Assembly: GCF_018131225.1 (NCBI RefSeq)
Contig: NZ_JAFCMM010000001.1
Coordinates: 2,604,001-2,668,000 of the forward strand
Direction: 5' to 3'
DNA length: 64,000 nucleotides
Source of the DNA: Bradyrhizobium sp. U87765 SZCCT0048
GTDB taxonomy: Bacteria; Pseudomonadota; Alphaproteobacteria; Rhizobiales; Xanthobacteraceae
In this document: in pieces, positions 26,479 through 34,167 of the stretch
Position numbering within the stretch: position 1 is the first letter of the stretch
Layout of the letters: the number at the start of each line of letters is the position of its first letter
Notes under the pieces: model-generated
Databases searched by the model: none
The model's input: only the letters and a program-made list of their open reading frames with translations
Told to the model about the DNA's origin: nothing
Program-made: the position numbers and the translations under genes

Positions 26479-27288
26479 ATGACGTCCTGGTTCTTTTCCT
26501 ACGGAACGAGCGCCGATCCGCATCACGTCGCCACCGAGATCGGCCCGGTCGAGGAGTCGGTCGCCGCGACGATTGCCGATCATCGCCTGACGTTCGCGAA
26601 CTATCGGGCCGAATGGGGCGGCGGCACGTCCTGTATCGTTCCTGCGCGCGGACAGGACGTCATCGGCGTGATGCACAAGGTTTCCTCCGCGCAGGTCGAA
26701 CTGCTGTCGACGGCCGATCCGACCTACATCCTCGTCGACAAGACCGCGCGCACCGCCGCCGGCGAAGTCGGCGTCAAGGTTCTGCTGCCACAGACGATCG
26801 GCGACTTCGCGCCACCGGCGGATGCCTATGTCGGCAAGATCCGGGCGGGCCTCAGCGCCTTTTATCCCATCGAGCAGGTCGACGCACATCTCAAGCGCGC
26901 GCTGCAGCGCCAGTCCCTGTTCAAGTCAATGGTGGCGCAATGGGCCAATGAGGCCGATCCGAAGCAGGAATACAACACCCTGTTTCGGCGGCTGCTGCCC
27001 TGGCGTGACATGGTCCGCACACCATGGGGCGGCGCCTGGGCCACGATCGATCCCGGTCAGGCCAGCGAGCTCTACAAGCACGACGAAGAGGAGATTGCCA
27101 TCGTCGTCGCCGGTGAGGGTGAACTGCGCGTCGACAGCAACACCCGCCCGATCAGAAAGGGCGACGTGGTGTACTTCGAGCCCTACTGCGAGCATGTCGT
27201 GACCAACACTTCCGGCGAGGCGCTTGAAGTGCTGTTCTTCTGGTGGGGGGGACGCGACGGCACGATGTGGGCCGGACGGCCGGTGTAG
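26479..27288 (+). CDS. GGCT-like domain fused to cupin; probable N-N bond-forming cupin
   Basis: The 269-residue protein has two parts. Residues 1-145 look like a gamma-glutamylcyclotransferase (GGCT/BtrG) fold: FSYGT (6-10), HRLTFANYRAEWGGGTSCIV and VIGVMHKVSSAQVELL. The usual catalytic Glu in the loop after the last segment seems absent (LSTADPTY). Residues 175-265 are a single cupin domain, with His201 followed by acidic residues (KHDEEE) and a second motif GDVVYFEPYCEHVV with His239, a likely metal site. Zinc cupins of this kind rearrange an aminoacyl ester of a hydroxylamine into an N-N bond in known hydrazine synthetases. It starts 12 bases after the N-monooxygenase gene with GGAG upstream. 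Confidence 0.75.
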   Translation: MTSWFFSYGTSADPHHVATEIGPVEESVAATIADHRLTFANYRAEWGGGTSCIVPARGQDVIGVMHKVSSAQVELLSTADPTYILVDKTARTAAGEVGVKVLLPQTIGDFAPPADAYVGKIRAGLSAFYPIEQVDAHLKRALQRQSLFKSMVAQWANEADPKQEYNTLFRRLLPWRDMVRTPWGGAWATIDPGQASELYKHDEEEIAIVVAGEGELRVDSNTRPIRKGDVVYFEPYCEHVVTNTSGEALEVLFFWWGGRDGTMWAGRPV

Positions 27289-27356
27289 TGCTGTCAAGGG
27301 GCGAATGTGCCCGGATCGGCAATTCCGGAAAAGTGCGTTGTGAATGGAGACCTGCC

Positions 27357-28697
27357 ATGCTGCACACTCCCTCTGAGCTTCCGATCCGGCGCGAGCGCGC
27401 CAGCGACGACGGCGACGTCTTTGCCGATCTCGAATCCGAGGTGAGGAGCTATTGCCGGCGCTTCCCCTGCGTGTTCGCCACCGCCAGCGATCATCTGCTG
27501 ACCGACGAGGATGGCAACGCCTATATCGACTTCCTCTCCGGTGCCGGCGTTCTCAATTACGGGCACAACAATGCCGCCATTGTCGAATGCGTGCTGCGCT
27601 ACATGCAGCAACGTGGCGTGATTCAAGGTCTCGACCTGCATACCACCGCCAAGCGCGAATTCCTGACGACATTCGAGAGCACGATCCTGGCGCCGCGACG
27701 CCTCGACTACAAGGTGCAGTTCACCGGCCCGACCGGCAGCAGCGCCGTGGAAGCCGCATTCAAGCTCGCGCGCCGATTGCGACCGGGCCGGCCGATCGCG
27801 GCGTTCACAAATGCCTATCACGGCATGTCGCTGGGAGCGCTCGCGGCCACCGGCGATAGCCCGATGCGACGCGCTTCTGGCGTGGCGCTGCACGATGTCG
27901 TCCGCCTGCCGTTCGACGGCTTTTTCGGCGAGAGCGTCGATACGCTGGCCTACATCGACGCGCTACTTAGCGAACCAGGCAGTGGCATCGAAGCGCCGGC
28001 GGCGTTCATCCTGGAAACCGTGCAGGCGGAAGGCGGTCTCAAGGTCGCCTCTCGCACCTGGCTGCGTGGGCTCGCGGAGCTTGCGCGCAAATATGACGCG
28101 CTGCTCATCGTCGACGAGATTCAGACCGGATGCGGCCGTACCGGTTCGTTCTTCAGCTTCGAAGATGCCAACATCACCCCAGATATCGTCTGCGTCTCCA
28201 AATCGATCGGCGGCATCGGCTTCCCGATGGCTCTCGTGCTGATGAAGGAGACGCTCGACGCCTGGAAACCGGGCGAGCATATCGGCACGTTCCGCGGCAA
28301 CAACCTCGCCTTTGTCGCCGCCACCGCCGCGCTCGACACCTACTGGCGCGATGACGCGTTCGAACTGTCGATACGCCGCAAGGGCGAACTGATCGAAACG
28401 CGGTTGCGGCAGATGGCCGACCGCTGCCCCGACGGCGGCGCGCGCGTCCGCGGCCGCGGCATGATCCGCGGCCTGGAGTGGGACAATGCCGACGTAGCCG
28501 CCGCGGTATCGGCCATCGCCTTCAGGAATGGCGTCATCGTCGAGACCTGCGGCTCGAGGGAGCAGGTTCTCAAACTGCTGCCACCACTGACGATCGGCGA
28601 AGCGGCACTGGCGGTCGGGCTCGACAAGCTCGATGACGCCGTCGACGAGGTCTACAACGCCATGCAGCCGCAGGTCGCGTTTCGGCAGACGGCATGA
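27357..28697 (+). CDS. Class III aminotransferase, EctB-like (diaminobutyrate-forming)
   Basis: This 446-residue PLP enzyme resembles EctB (diaminobutyrate-2-oxoglutarate transaminase) through FADLESEVRSYCRRFPCVF, DFLSGAGVLNYGHNN, the PLP region IVDEIQTGCGRTGSFF and the lysine-bearing block VCVSKSIGG. EctB converts aspartate semialdehyde plus glutamate to L-2,4-diaminobutyrate. EctA and EctC are not present, so this is not an ectoine operon. It more likely supplies or regenerates diaminobutyrate for the cluster. ATG 27357 has GGAG seven bases upstream; the longer frame back to 27243 overlaps the cupin gene. Its stop overlaps the next gene in an ATGA. Confidence 0.88.
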   Translation: MLHTPSELPIRRERASDDGDVFADLESEVRSYCRRFPCVFATASDHLLTDEDGNAYIDFLSGAGVLNYGHNNAAIVECVLRYMQQRGVIQGLDLHTTAKREFLTTFESTILAPRRLDYKVQFTGPTGSSAVEAAFKLARRLRPGRPIAAFTNAYHGMSLGALAATGDSPMRRASGVALHDVVRLPFDGFFGESVDTLAYIDALLSEPGSGIEAPAAFILETVQAEGGLKVASRTWLRGLAELARKYDALLIVDEIQTGCGRTGSFFSFEDANITPDIVCVSKSIGGIGFPMALVLMKETLDAWKPGEHIGTFRGNNLAFVAATAALDTYWRDDAFELSIRRKGELIETRLRQMADRCPDGGARVRGRGMIRGLEWDNADVAAAVSAIAFRNGVIVETCGSREQVLKLLPPLTIGEAALAVGLDKLDDAVDEVYNAMQPQVAFRQTA

Positions 28698-29749
28698 AGG
28701 TCGTCATCGTCGGCGCGGGCATTCATGGTCTCGCGCTGGCCTGGGCGCTGACCCGTGACCGCCACCAGGTCTTGGTGCTCGACCGGGGGCCGATTCCCAA
28801 TCCATACAACGCATCTTACGACCAGCATCGCCTGATCCACGACTTCAACCGTGCAACAACCGATGCGCCGCTGAACCAGGCTTTCGACGCCTGGCGAACG
28901 CTGTCGCTCGACATTGGGCCCATCTATATCGAAACGGGCGCGGTCTGCGGCTTTCCAGACGCCGCCGCCGCGACCCGGGTCCTGAATGACCTGCGTGATC
29001 GCGATATCGCCAGCCGGATGCTGGACACCGGCGCACTTGCCGGCGTGCTGCCGGACATCCGCCTCGACGCCGGCCATTGCGCCATCATGACCCGGCGCGG
29101 CGGCATTCTGCTCGCCGACCAGATCGCGCTCCTGCTCGTGCGTTGGCTGCTGGGCGCAGGTATCGCCCTGCGACCGAATACCGCCGTGGAGCACATCGAC
29201 CCCGAGCGCCCGGCAGCACGGCTCGCCAACGGCGATACCGTCACCGGCGACGTGCTGGTGACTTGCGCCGGCGCCTCGACCCGTGAGTTGCTACCCGACT
29301 TCGCCGGCGTGCTCGGCGCCAGACGGCAGATCCTCGTCTATCTGGAACCACCGCGACATCTGGAAGCGGCTTGGCGCCGCGCGCCGGTCTTCGTCAATTT
29401 CGGTGGCGCCGACGACCTGTGGGGGGCCCCCTCGGCGTCGGGAACCCATGTCAAGCTCGCGGTCGGACGCTTCGCTCTCCCGCGCCCTCTCGGCACACTG
29501 GATGCCGTCGTCACCGCCGCGGAGACCGATGCCTTGCTCGGCTGCTTCCACCCGCGGATGCCACAACTCGGCACCTACCGTGTGGTGCGTTCCTCGGCCT
29601 GCTTCTACAGCACCGCGCCCGAGGGCCACAGGCTGAGCCAGCCGCACGGCGGCAGCGGCAAGGCGTGGTTTGTCGCCGGCCACAATGGCAGCGACTACAA
29701 GTTCGCTCCCGCTGTCGCGCTGGATCTCGCCGCACGACTTGGCAGCTGA
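28694..29749 (+). CDS. FAD-dependent amine oxidase (glycine/D-amino acid oxidase family)
   Basis: The 351-residue DAO-family flavoprotein starts with VVIVGAGIHGLALAWAL, the GxGxxG FAD fold. It has YDQHRLIHDF where sarcosine/glycine oxidases have their flavin-linking region, and a late GHNGSDYKFAPAVALDLA segment close to the family's C-terminal FAD motif. In the s56-p1 and triacsin pathways an enzyme of this type oxidises the hydrazine intermediate so that hydrazinoacetic acid and an amino acid semialdehyde are released. The ATGA overlap with the aminotransferase gene shows tight coupling. No signal peptide is seen. Confidence 0.85.
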   Translation: MKVVIVGAGIHGLALAWALTRDRHQVLVLDRGPIPNPYNASYDQHRLIHDFNRATTDAPLNQAFDAWRTLSLDIGPIYIETGAVCGFPDAAAATRVLNDLRDRDIASRMLDTGALAGVLPDIRLDAGHCAIMTRRGGILLADQIALLLVRWLLGAGIALRPNTAVEHIDPERPAARLANGDTVTGDVLVTCAGASTRELLPDFAGVLGARRQILVYLEPPRHLEAAWRRAPVFVNFGGADDLWGAPSASGTHVKLAVGRFALPRPLGTLDAVVTAAETDALLGCFHPRMPQLGTYRVVRSSACFYSTAPEGHRLSQPHGGSGKAWFVAGHNGSDYKFAPAVALDLAARLGS

Positions 29750-29769
29750 ACATTGGGGGTCCCGCGGAC

Positions 29770-29791
29770 CGCCGCCGCGCCATGGGCGGCG
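29770..29791. terminator. Possible bidirectional terminator hairpin
   Basis: CGCCGCC (29770-29776) and GGCGGCG (29785-29791) form a 7-base-pair stem with an 8-base loop. It lies in the 57-base gap between the convergent FAD oxidase and GMC oxidoreductase genes. There is no T-tract on either side, so support is positional. Confidence 0.3.
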
Positions 29792-29806
29792 ATCCACGAT
29801 CGATCC

Positions 29807-31375
29807 TCAGTGCGAAGCCATGATCATCGCTGCGGCGCGCTGGCCGATCACGGCACATGTTGCGTTCAGGTTCGCGTTGATGATCCACGGCATCACCGAC
29901 GCATCGGCGATCCGCAGACCCTCGAGGCCATAGACCCGGAGCTGCGGATCGACCACCGACATCGTGTCGAAGCCCATCTTGCAACTGCAGGAGACGTGGT
30001 AGATCGTGAATCCGTTGGCCCGCACATAGGCCGCAAGGTCCTTGTCCGATGTCACATTCGGCCCTGGCGACAGTTCGGCGCCACGTACGCCGTTGAAAGC
30101 GCTTTGCGCCAGGATCTCGCGTGACAGCTTGATGCCCTCGACAAGAATATCGACGTCGGACTGCGTCGACAGATAGTTCGGATTGATCAGTGGCGCGGTG
30201 TTGGGATCGGCGGACAGCAGCGAGACGCGGCCGACGCTGGTGGGACGCGCAAGCGTCGGCGTCGTGGACATCACCGGCTGGTTGCCGTCGAGCCCCTGCC
30301 AGAAGTGGAACTGGAGGTCCGGTGAAGATGCCAGCGGCCGATGCTTCGTCCGCACGAACAATCCGGCCTGGACGCCGCTGCCGAAGATCGGCGCGGTCTT
30401 GCCCTCGACCGCCCACGACATCGACAACTGCACGTGATCCTGCAGATTCTGGCCGACTCCCGGCAGATCGAGCAGCACGGGAATCTGCAGCCGGCGCAGG
30501 TCGTCAGCCGGCCCGATCCCGGACAGCATCAACAACCAGGGCGAGCAGATCGCCCCCGCACACAGCACGGTCTCGCGCTCAGCGTAAGTCCGCGTCAGCT
30601 GACCACCGGACGTCATGTATTCCACGCCGGCAATTCGGTTGCCATTGCTGATCAGCCGCAGCACCTTTGTGTTGGTCAGCACCGTGAGGTTCTTGCGGTA
30701 CATTTCCGGATGAAGGAACGCCTTGGCGAGGCTGCAACGCAGCCCGTCACGGATGGTCATCTGATAGTAGCCGACGCCATTGTCCTGGCGCTCGCCGTTG
30801 AAATCCCAGTTCGGGCCGCTGTAGCCATACTGCATGCCAGCCTGGAGAAACGCCGTCGCCGGCTCGCCAGGCAGCGGATAGTTGCGAACGGTGAGCGGGC
30901 CGTCGACACCATGATAACGTGACGGGCCCAGTTCATTGTCCTCCTGCGCGACGAAAATCGGCAGCAGGTCGTTGTAGCTCCAGCCGGAATAGCCCTCATA
31001 GGCCCAGGCATCGTAGTCGAGGCGGTTGCCGCGCACATAGAGCATGGCGTTGATCGAGCTGCTGCCGCCGAGAGTCTTGCCACGCGGGCAGCCGATCGTG
31101 CGGCCGTTCATGTGCGCCTGTGGCGTGGTCTTGAAGGCCCAGTCGTACTGGGTATTGCGCACCTTGAGGTAGTCGTTCGGATCCTGGATCAGCACGCTGT
31201 CATCCATCGGTCCCGCTTCGAGCACGAGGACGCGAACGTTGGGATCGCAACTGAGCTTGTCGGCGATCACGCAGCCGGCGGAGCCCGCGCCGATCACGAT
31301 ATAGTCGACGGCGTCGGTCTGCCGGGCGACCGCTGGCGCAGCGCTGGGAGCAGGAGTTCCTGTTGGTTGGCACAT
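29807..31375 (-). CDS. GMC family FAD-dependent oxidoreductase
   Basis: The 522-residue protein is a glucose-methanol-choline oxidoreductase: FAD motif GAGSAG (29-34), signature GGSSSINAMLYVRG and the second signature GAICSPWLLMLSGIGP. The catalytic region has YHVSCSCKMG and INANLNATCAVIG, giving a His and an Asn in the usual positions. Such enzymes oxidise an alcohol to an aldehyde or ketone. It is transcribed towards the FAD oxidase gene, from the opposite strand. I include it in the biosynthetic locus by position and because no housekeeping partner is nearby; the substrate could be an alcohol in the product. Confidence 0.9.
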   Translation of the reverse strand: MCQPTGTPAPSAAPAVARQTDAVDYIVIGAGSAGCVIADKLSCDPNVRVLVLEAGPMDDSVLIQDPNDYLKVRNTQYDWAFKTTPQAHMNGRTIGCPRGKTLGGSSSINAMLYVRGNRLDYDAWAYEGYSGWSYNDLLPIFVAQEDNELGPSRYHGVDGPLTVRNYPLPGEPATAFLQAGMQYGYSGPNWDFNGERQDNGVGYYQMTIRDGLRCSLAKAFLHPEMYRKNLTVLTNTKVLRLISNGNRIAGVEYMTSGGQLTRTYAERETVLCAGAICSPWLLMLSGIGPADDLRRLQIPVLLDLPGVGQNLQDHVQLSMSWAVEGKTAPIFGSGVQAGLFVRTKHRPLASSPDLQFHFWQGLDGNQPVMSTTPTLARPTSVGRVSLLSADPNTAPLINPNYLSTQSDVDILVEGIKLSREILAQSAFNGVRGAELSPGPNVTSDKDLAAYVRANGFTIYHVSCSCKMGFDTMSVVDPQLRVYGLEGLRIADASVMPWIINANLNATCAVIGQRAAAMIMASH

Positions 31376-31440
31376 GGTTGGCCTCGCTTGAAAATGGCTA
31401 GGTCAGGGATCGGCATCCCGCGCAGCTTGCGCGCGATGTC

Positions 31441-31560
31441 GTGCAAGTCAGACATGGTGCAAGTCACGAGTGACCAATCGGGCAAAGCGCAATCAGAGAG
31501 ATTTGCAATCAGACAGATCTGCAATCAGACATCCGCAATCAAACAGATGCGCAGTCAGGC
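31441..31560. repeat. Degenerate 16-base direct-repeat array
   Basis: The array lies in the 307-base gap between the GMC gene and the unknown gene at 31683, in which I see no gene. Four good copies of GCAATCAGACAGATCT-type units start at 31489, 31505, 31521 (two bases shorter) and 31535, with a partial copy at 31551. Two related units (GTGCAAGTCAGACATG-like) start at 31441 and 31457, keeping the 16-base step. The array lies about 65-185 bases upstream of the GMC start. The spacing is near one and a half helical turns. It is not a CRISPR, since there are no unique spacers. A regulatory or slippage origin is possible. Confidence 0.6.
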
Positions 31561-31682
31561 AACGGGCCCATGATCAGGACCATTTGCACGCGTGGCTCAT
31601 TGCGCGCGGCAGCGATGCCACGCGCAGGCCTTGTCGCTTGGCGTGCGGGGCGGGCACAGGCCCGCCTCGGCTGGGTTTGGAT

Positions 31683-32216
31683 TCAGATACGGCCGACTTC
31701 GCCGGGAGCGTCGGACAGGGTGGCAAACGCCATCGTCGTGAACCCTGCGGGAGCCGCTCCCGCGAAGCGCGATGGATCGGCGCACGATGCCAACGGCTGC
31801 GTCAGACGCAGCGCCTGGGTATCGGCGTAGATCATCGTCGCATGGTTCAGCAGGTTGTTCGTCGACGCTGCAACGGTGCTCACAGCCGAACCGTGCAGAT
31901 TCGACACCGTCGTCAGGTGCGACATCGTGTTCGCCAATGAGCCGATGGCATTGAGGATGGTGATCAGCGATCCCGGCAGAGCCGCGGTATTGCCCGTCAG
32001 CACGTCCACCGAAACGCGCAACTGCTGGACGGAAATCTCAAGCGTCGTAAGCCGGTTAAGAATGTCTGCAATCCTGTCCGGCGCGATCTCCGGAACGGCG
32101 ACTTCGGCACCAGCCGCCTGATTGTCGCTGGATGGCGCATTGCCGGATGCGCCCTCACCGGATGAATGAGCGGCGCCGTTGTGATGGTTCTCACCGTCGT
32201 GGTTTTCGTCCTGCAT
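31683..32216 (-). CDS. Hypothetical protein with acidic His/Asn/Gly-rich N-terminus and helical core
   Basis: I do not recognise this 177-residue protein. The first 40 residues are disordered and polar (rich in His, Asn, Glu, Ser, Gly). A long helical region follows (DRIADILNRLTTLEISVQQL, then VLTGNTAALPGSLITILNAI), with heptad-like hydrophobic spacing, many Thr/Ser/Asn residues and no signal peptide. ATG 32216 is chosen because the AT-rich sequence just upstream is clearly non-coding; AGGTGG lies upstream of the ATG. The same frame stays open to 32564 but that part overlaps the divergent gene. It sits in the biosynthetic locus, upstream of the GMC gene on the same strand. Confidence 0.55.
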   Translation of the reverse strand: MQDENHDGENHHNGAAHSSGEGASGNAPSSDNQAAGAEVAVPEIAPDRIADILNRLTTLEISVQQLRVSVDVLTGNTAALPGSLITILNAIGSLANTMSHLTTVSNLHGSAVSTVAASTNNLLNHATMIYADTQALRLTQPLASCADPSRFAGAAPAGFTTMAFATLSDAPGEVGRI

Positions 32217-32420
32217 GGTGACCACCTGCCAATAAATTGTTTGGAAAAAGAATTTTGAAATTACACTCGAAAGTATACCATGCACCACCATTGCAACCAA
32301 CAACAAACTTGATTTCCGTTGTGATGTTTCAATGACGCGATGCAGGAGCACGACGATCCGCCGCTCCCGCATGTCCGCATTCGCAGTCGTTGCCACAGCC
32401 ATGTCACGCCGGGCCCTGTG
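32217..32420. other. AT-rich divergent promoter region
   Basis: The first half (about 32230-32335) is strongly AT-rich compared with its surroundings, with runs such as AATAAATTGTTTGG and AAAAAGAATTTTG. It separates the divergent unknown gene (minus) and the binding-fold gene (plus). It probably carries both promoters; no single -35/-10 pair stands out. Confidence 0.45.
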
Positions 32421-33449
32421 ATGACGTGTTCGCTTCCTTTGCACCTGCTCGCCATGCTCCCAGCCGATGCCACGGTCTGCATCGGCTTGCCGATCGATCG
32501 CGCGGCGCATGGCGCATGCCTCATCGCTGGAGCGTTTCTCGCCATCACACACCATCATGAACACGGCGGCGTCCCCGTTCGCGCGTTATGGCACGACGAT
32601 CATCGCAGTGCCGACGGCGGCCGCGCTGCGGCAAATCATCTTCGCGACCAGGGTATTCGTTATGTGATCGGCCATTTTAGTTCGCGCGCCGCCATGACGG
32701 CTGCGCCGGTCTATGCGGATGCGGGGATTTTGTTCCTCGCCCCCGGCGCCAGCGCCCCCGAACTCACTGACCTGCCGGTTCCATCGAGCGTCTTGCGGCT
32801 CTTTGGCCGGGACGGCACTCAAGCCGACGCGATTACACGCGCGCTGCATCATTTGGGTCCGGCGCAGCAGATCGAGTTGTTCATTGAAGACAATCGCTAT
32901 GGCCGCAGCCTTGGTGCGCTGCTGACCGCGCGCCTCACGGACGCCGGACACATCGTGCGGCCGGTTGTCGTTCACCGCGGCGACGCGCCGGACCCGACCA
33001 TGGACGGGCCAGCAATCCTTGCCGGCACGCGGGAATTTTCGGCCCGCCTGCTGCAGCGGCTCGCTCCGTCGCGGTACCGCATCGCGGGGGATGATGCATT
33101 TCACACCGCGTTCCTCGAGGAAGCCGGCGCGATGGCCGATGGCGTCAGGATTCCCGTGATCGGCGGTCATGCCGATAACGCCGCCGCGGCGCGGCTGACC
33201 GAAGCCTATCGCGTGCTGATCGGCCGAGCACCCGGCGCCTACTTCCTCACCAGCTATGTCGCGATCGATCTCGTGCTGCGCACGCTGCGCCACTGTGGCG
33301 ACTGCGGTGGCTCAACGGCCGCCGCCTGGTTGCGCGCGCGTTCATGGCCCACGGCGCTCGGCGAACTCGGCTTTTCCGCGACCGGCGAGGTCTCAGGTCT
33401 CGACTGGCGCATGGTGCGCGTGCACCGCCAACAATTCGTGCCCACCTGA
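32421..33449 (+). CDS. Periplasmic-binding-fold protein (branched-chain amino acid/amide type) without clear signal peptide
   Basis: The 342-residue protein resembles type I periplasmic binding proteins of the Leu/amide family. It begins with VCIGLPIDRAAHGACLIAGAFLAI, then has RYVIGHFSSRAAMTAAPVYA followed by ILFLAPGAS. Later come IELFIEDNRYGRSLGALL and YFLTSYVAIDLVLRTLRH, all at the expected places. The N-terminus MTCSLPLHLLAML is too short and lacks the charge pattern of a convincing signal peptide, so it may be cytoplasmic, like sensor proteins of the AmiC kind. No ABC permease genes lie nearby. ATG 32421 is the second possible start; 32340 would add 27 polar residues. It is followed 25 bases later by the PPTase gene. 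Confidence 0.65.
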   Translation: MTCSLPLHLLAMLPADATVCIGLPIDRAAHGACLIAGAFLAITHHHEHGGVPVRALWHDDHRSADGGRAAANHLRDQGIRYVIGHFSSRAAMTAAPVYADAGILFLAPGASAPELTDLPVPSSVLRLFGRDGTQADAITRALHHLGPAQQIELFIEDNRYGRSLGALLTARLTDAGHIVRPVVVHRGDAPDPTMDGPAILAGTREFSARLLQRLAPSRYRIAGDDAFHTAFLEEAGAMADGVRIPVIGGHADNAAAARLTEAYRVLIGRAPGAYFLTSYVAIDLVLRTLRHCGDCGGSTAAAWLRARSWPTALGELGFSATGEVSGLDWRMVRVHRQQFVPT

Positions 33450-33474
33450 TATTGCAATACGAGCAGCGCTGCCC

Positions 33475-34167
33475 ATGCCCGACATCACCGTCCTGATGAC
33501 TGCCATTCCCGCGACCGAAGCCGCCGTCTCGCGCCAGCGCATCGCAGCACTGCAGCCTGACGAGCAGGCGCGCGTCGAAACGTTTCGCAAGCAGCGCGAC
33601 AAGGCGCTGTTCGTCGTCGGCCGCACCCTGCTTCGGCATGGGCTGCACGCGCTCTACGGCATCGCCGCCGCGCCGCTTGTGACGGGCCCCCATGGCAAGC
33701 CGTTGCTGCGCGACGCGGATGCGGACATCGACTTCAACCTGTCGCACAGCGCCCATCTCGTGGTGGCTGCTTTCGCCCGGGGCGCCAACGTCGGCATCGA
33801 CGTCGAGCGCTTCGACGATGATCCCGGCGTGATCGAGGCTGCCTGCCGTCATTTCGCCGACGAAGAGCGCGCGGCCCTCGCTGCGATACCCGCAGCGCAG
33901 AGGCCGAACACGTTTATGCGAATATGGACGCTGAAAGAAGCGACGATCAAGGCAGTCGGTCTTGGACTGCAGATTCGCCTCGACAGCTTCGCTGTCGCGG
34001 TCGACCCGCCACGACTGGTTCGCACGGGAAGCCGGCTCGGCGACATCGGCCGCTGGCATTTCGCCGAAACGCGCTGCGACGACGCACACGTCGCGCTCGC
34101 CGTGCAACTACGCAGCGCGGCGCCGGCGAATGTGGATTTCAGATCGGTCGCGCTGCCGACGCTTTGA
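33475..34167 (+). CDS. 4'-phosphopantetheinyl transferase (Sfp type)
   Basis: The 230-residue enzyme transfers phosphopantetheine from CoA to carrier-domain serines. It has the two family motifs GIDVERFDDD (Mg-binding GIDVE) and WTLKEATIKA (WxxKEA), plus the CoA-binding segment GKPLLRDADADIDFNLSHS. The length matches Sfp-type enzymes. Its most obvious client here is Ser1017 of the NRPS at 21791-25024, 9 kb upstream on the same strand. Its last 29 bases overlap the convergent thioesterase gene. ATG 33475 gives an N-terminus without the unrelated sequence that overlaps the upstream gene. Confidence 0.93.
   Translation: MPDITVLMTAIPATEAAVSRQRIAALQPDEQARVETFRKQRDKALFVVGRTLLRHGLHALYGIAAAPLVTGPHGKPLLRDADADIDFNLSHSAHLVVAAFARGANVGIDVERFDDDPGVIEAACRHFADEERAALAAIPAAQRPNTFMRIWTLKEATIKAVGLGLQIRLDSFAVAVDPPRLVRTGSRLGDIGRWHFAETRCDDAHVALAVQLRSAAPANVDFRSVALPTL

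Noticed and set aside
27357..28697. Ectoine biosynthesis
   Set aside because: EctA and EctC are missing; only an EctB-like gene is present, tightly coupled to the FAD oxidase.
31441..31560. CRISPR array
   Set aside because: The units abut each other with a 16-base step and there are no unique spacers of constant length, nor cas genes.
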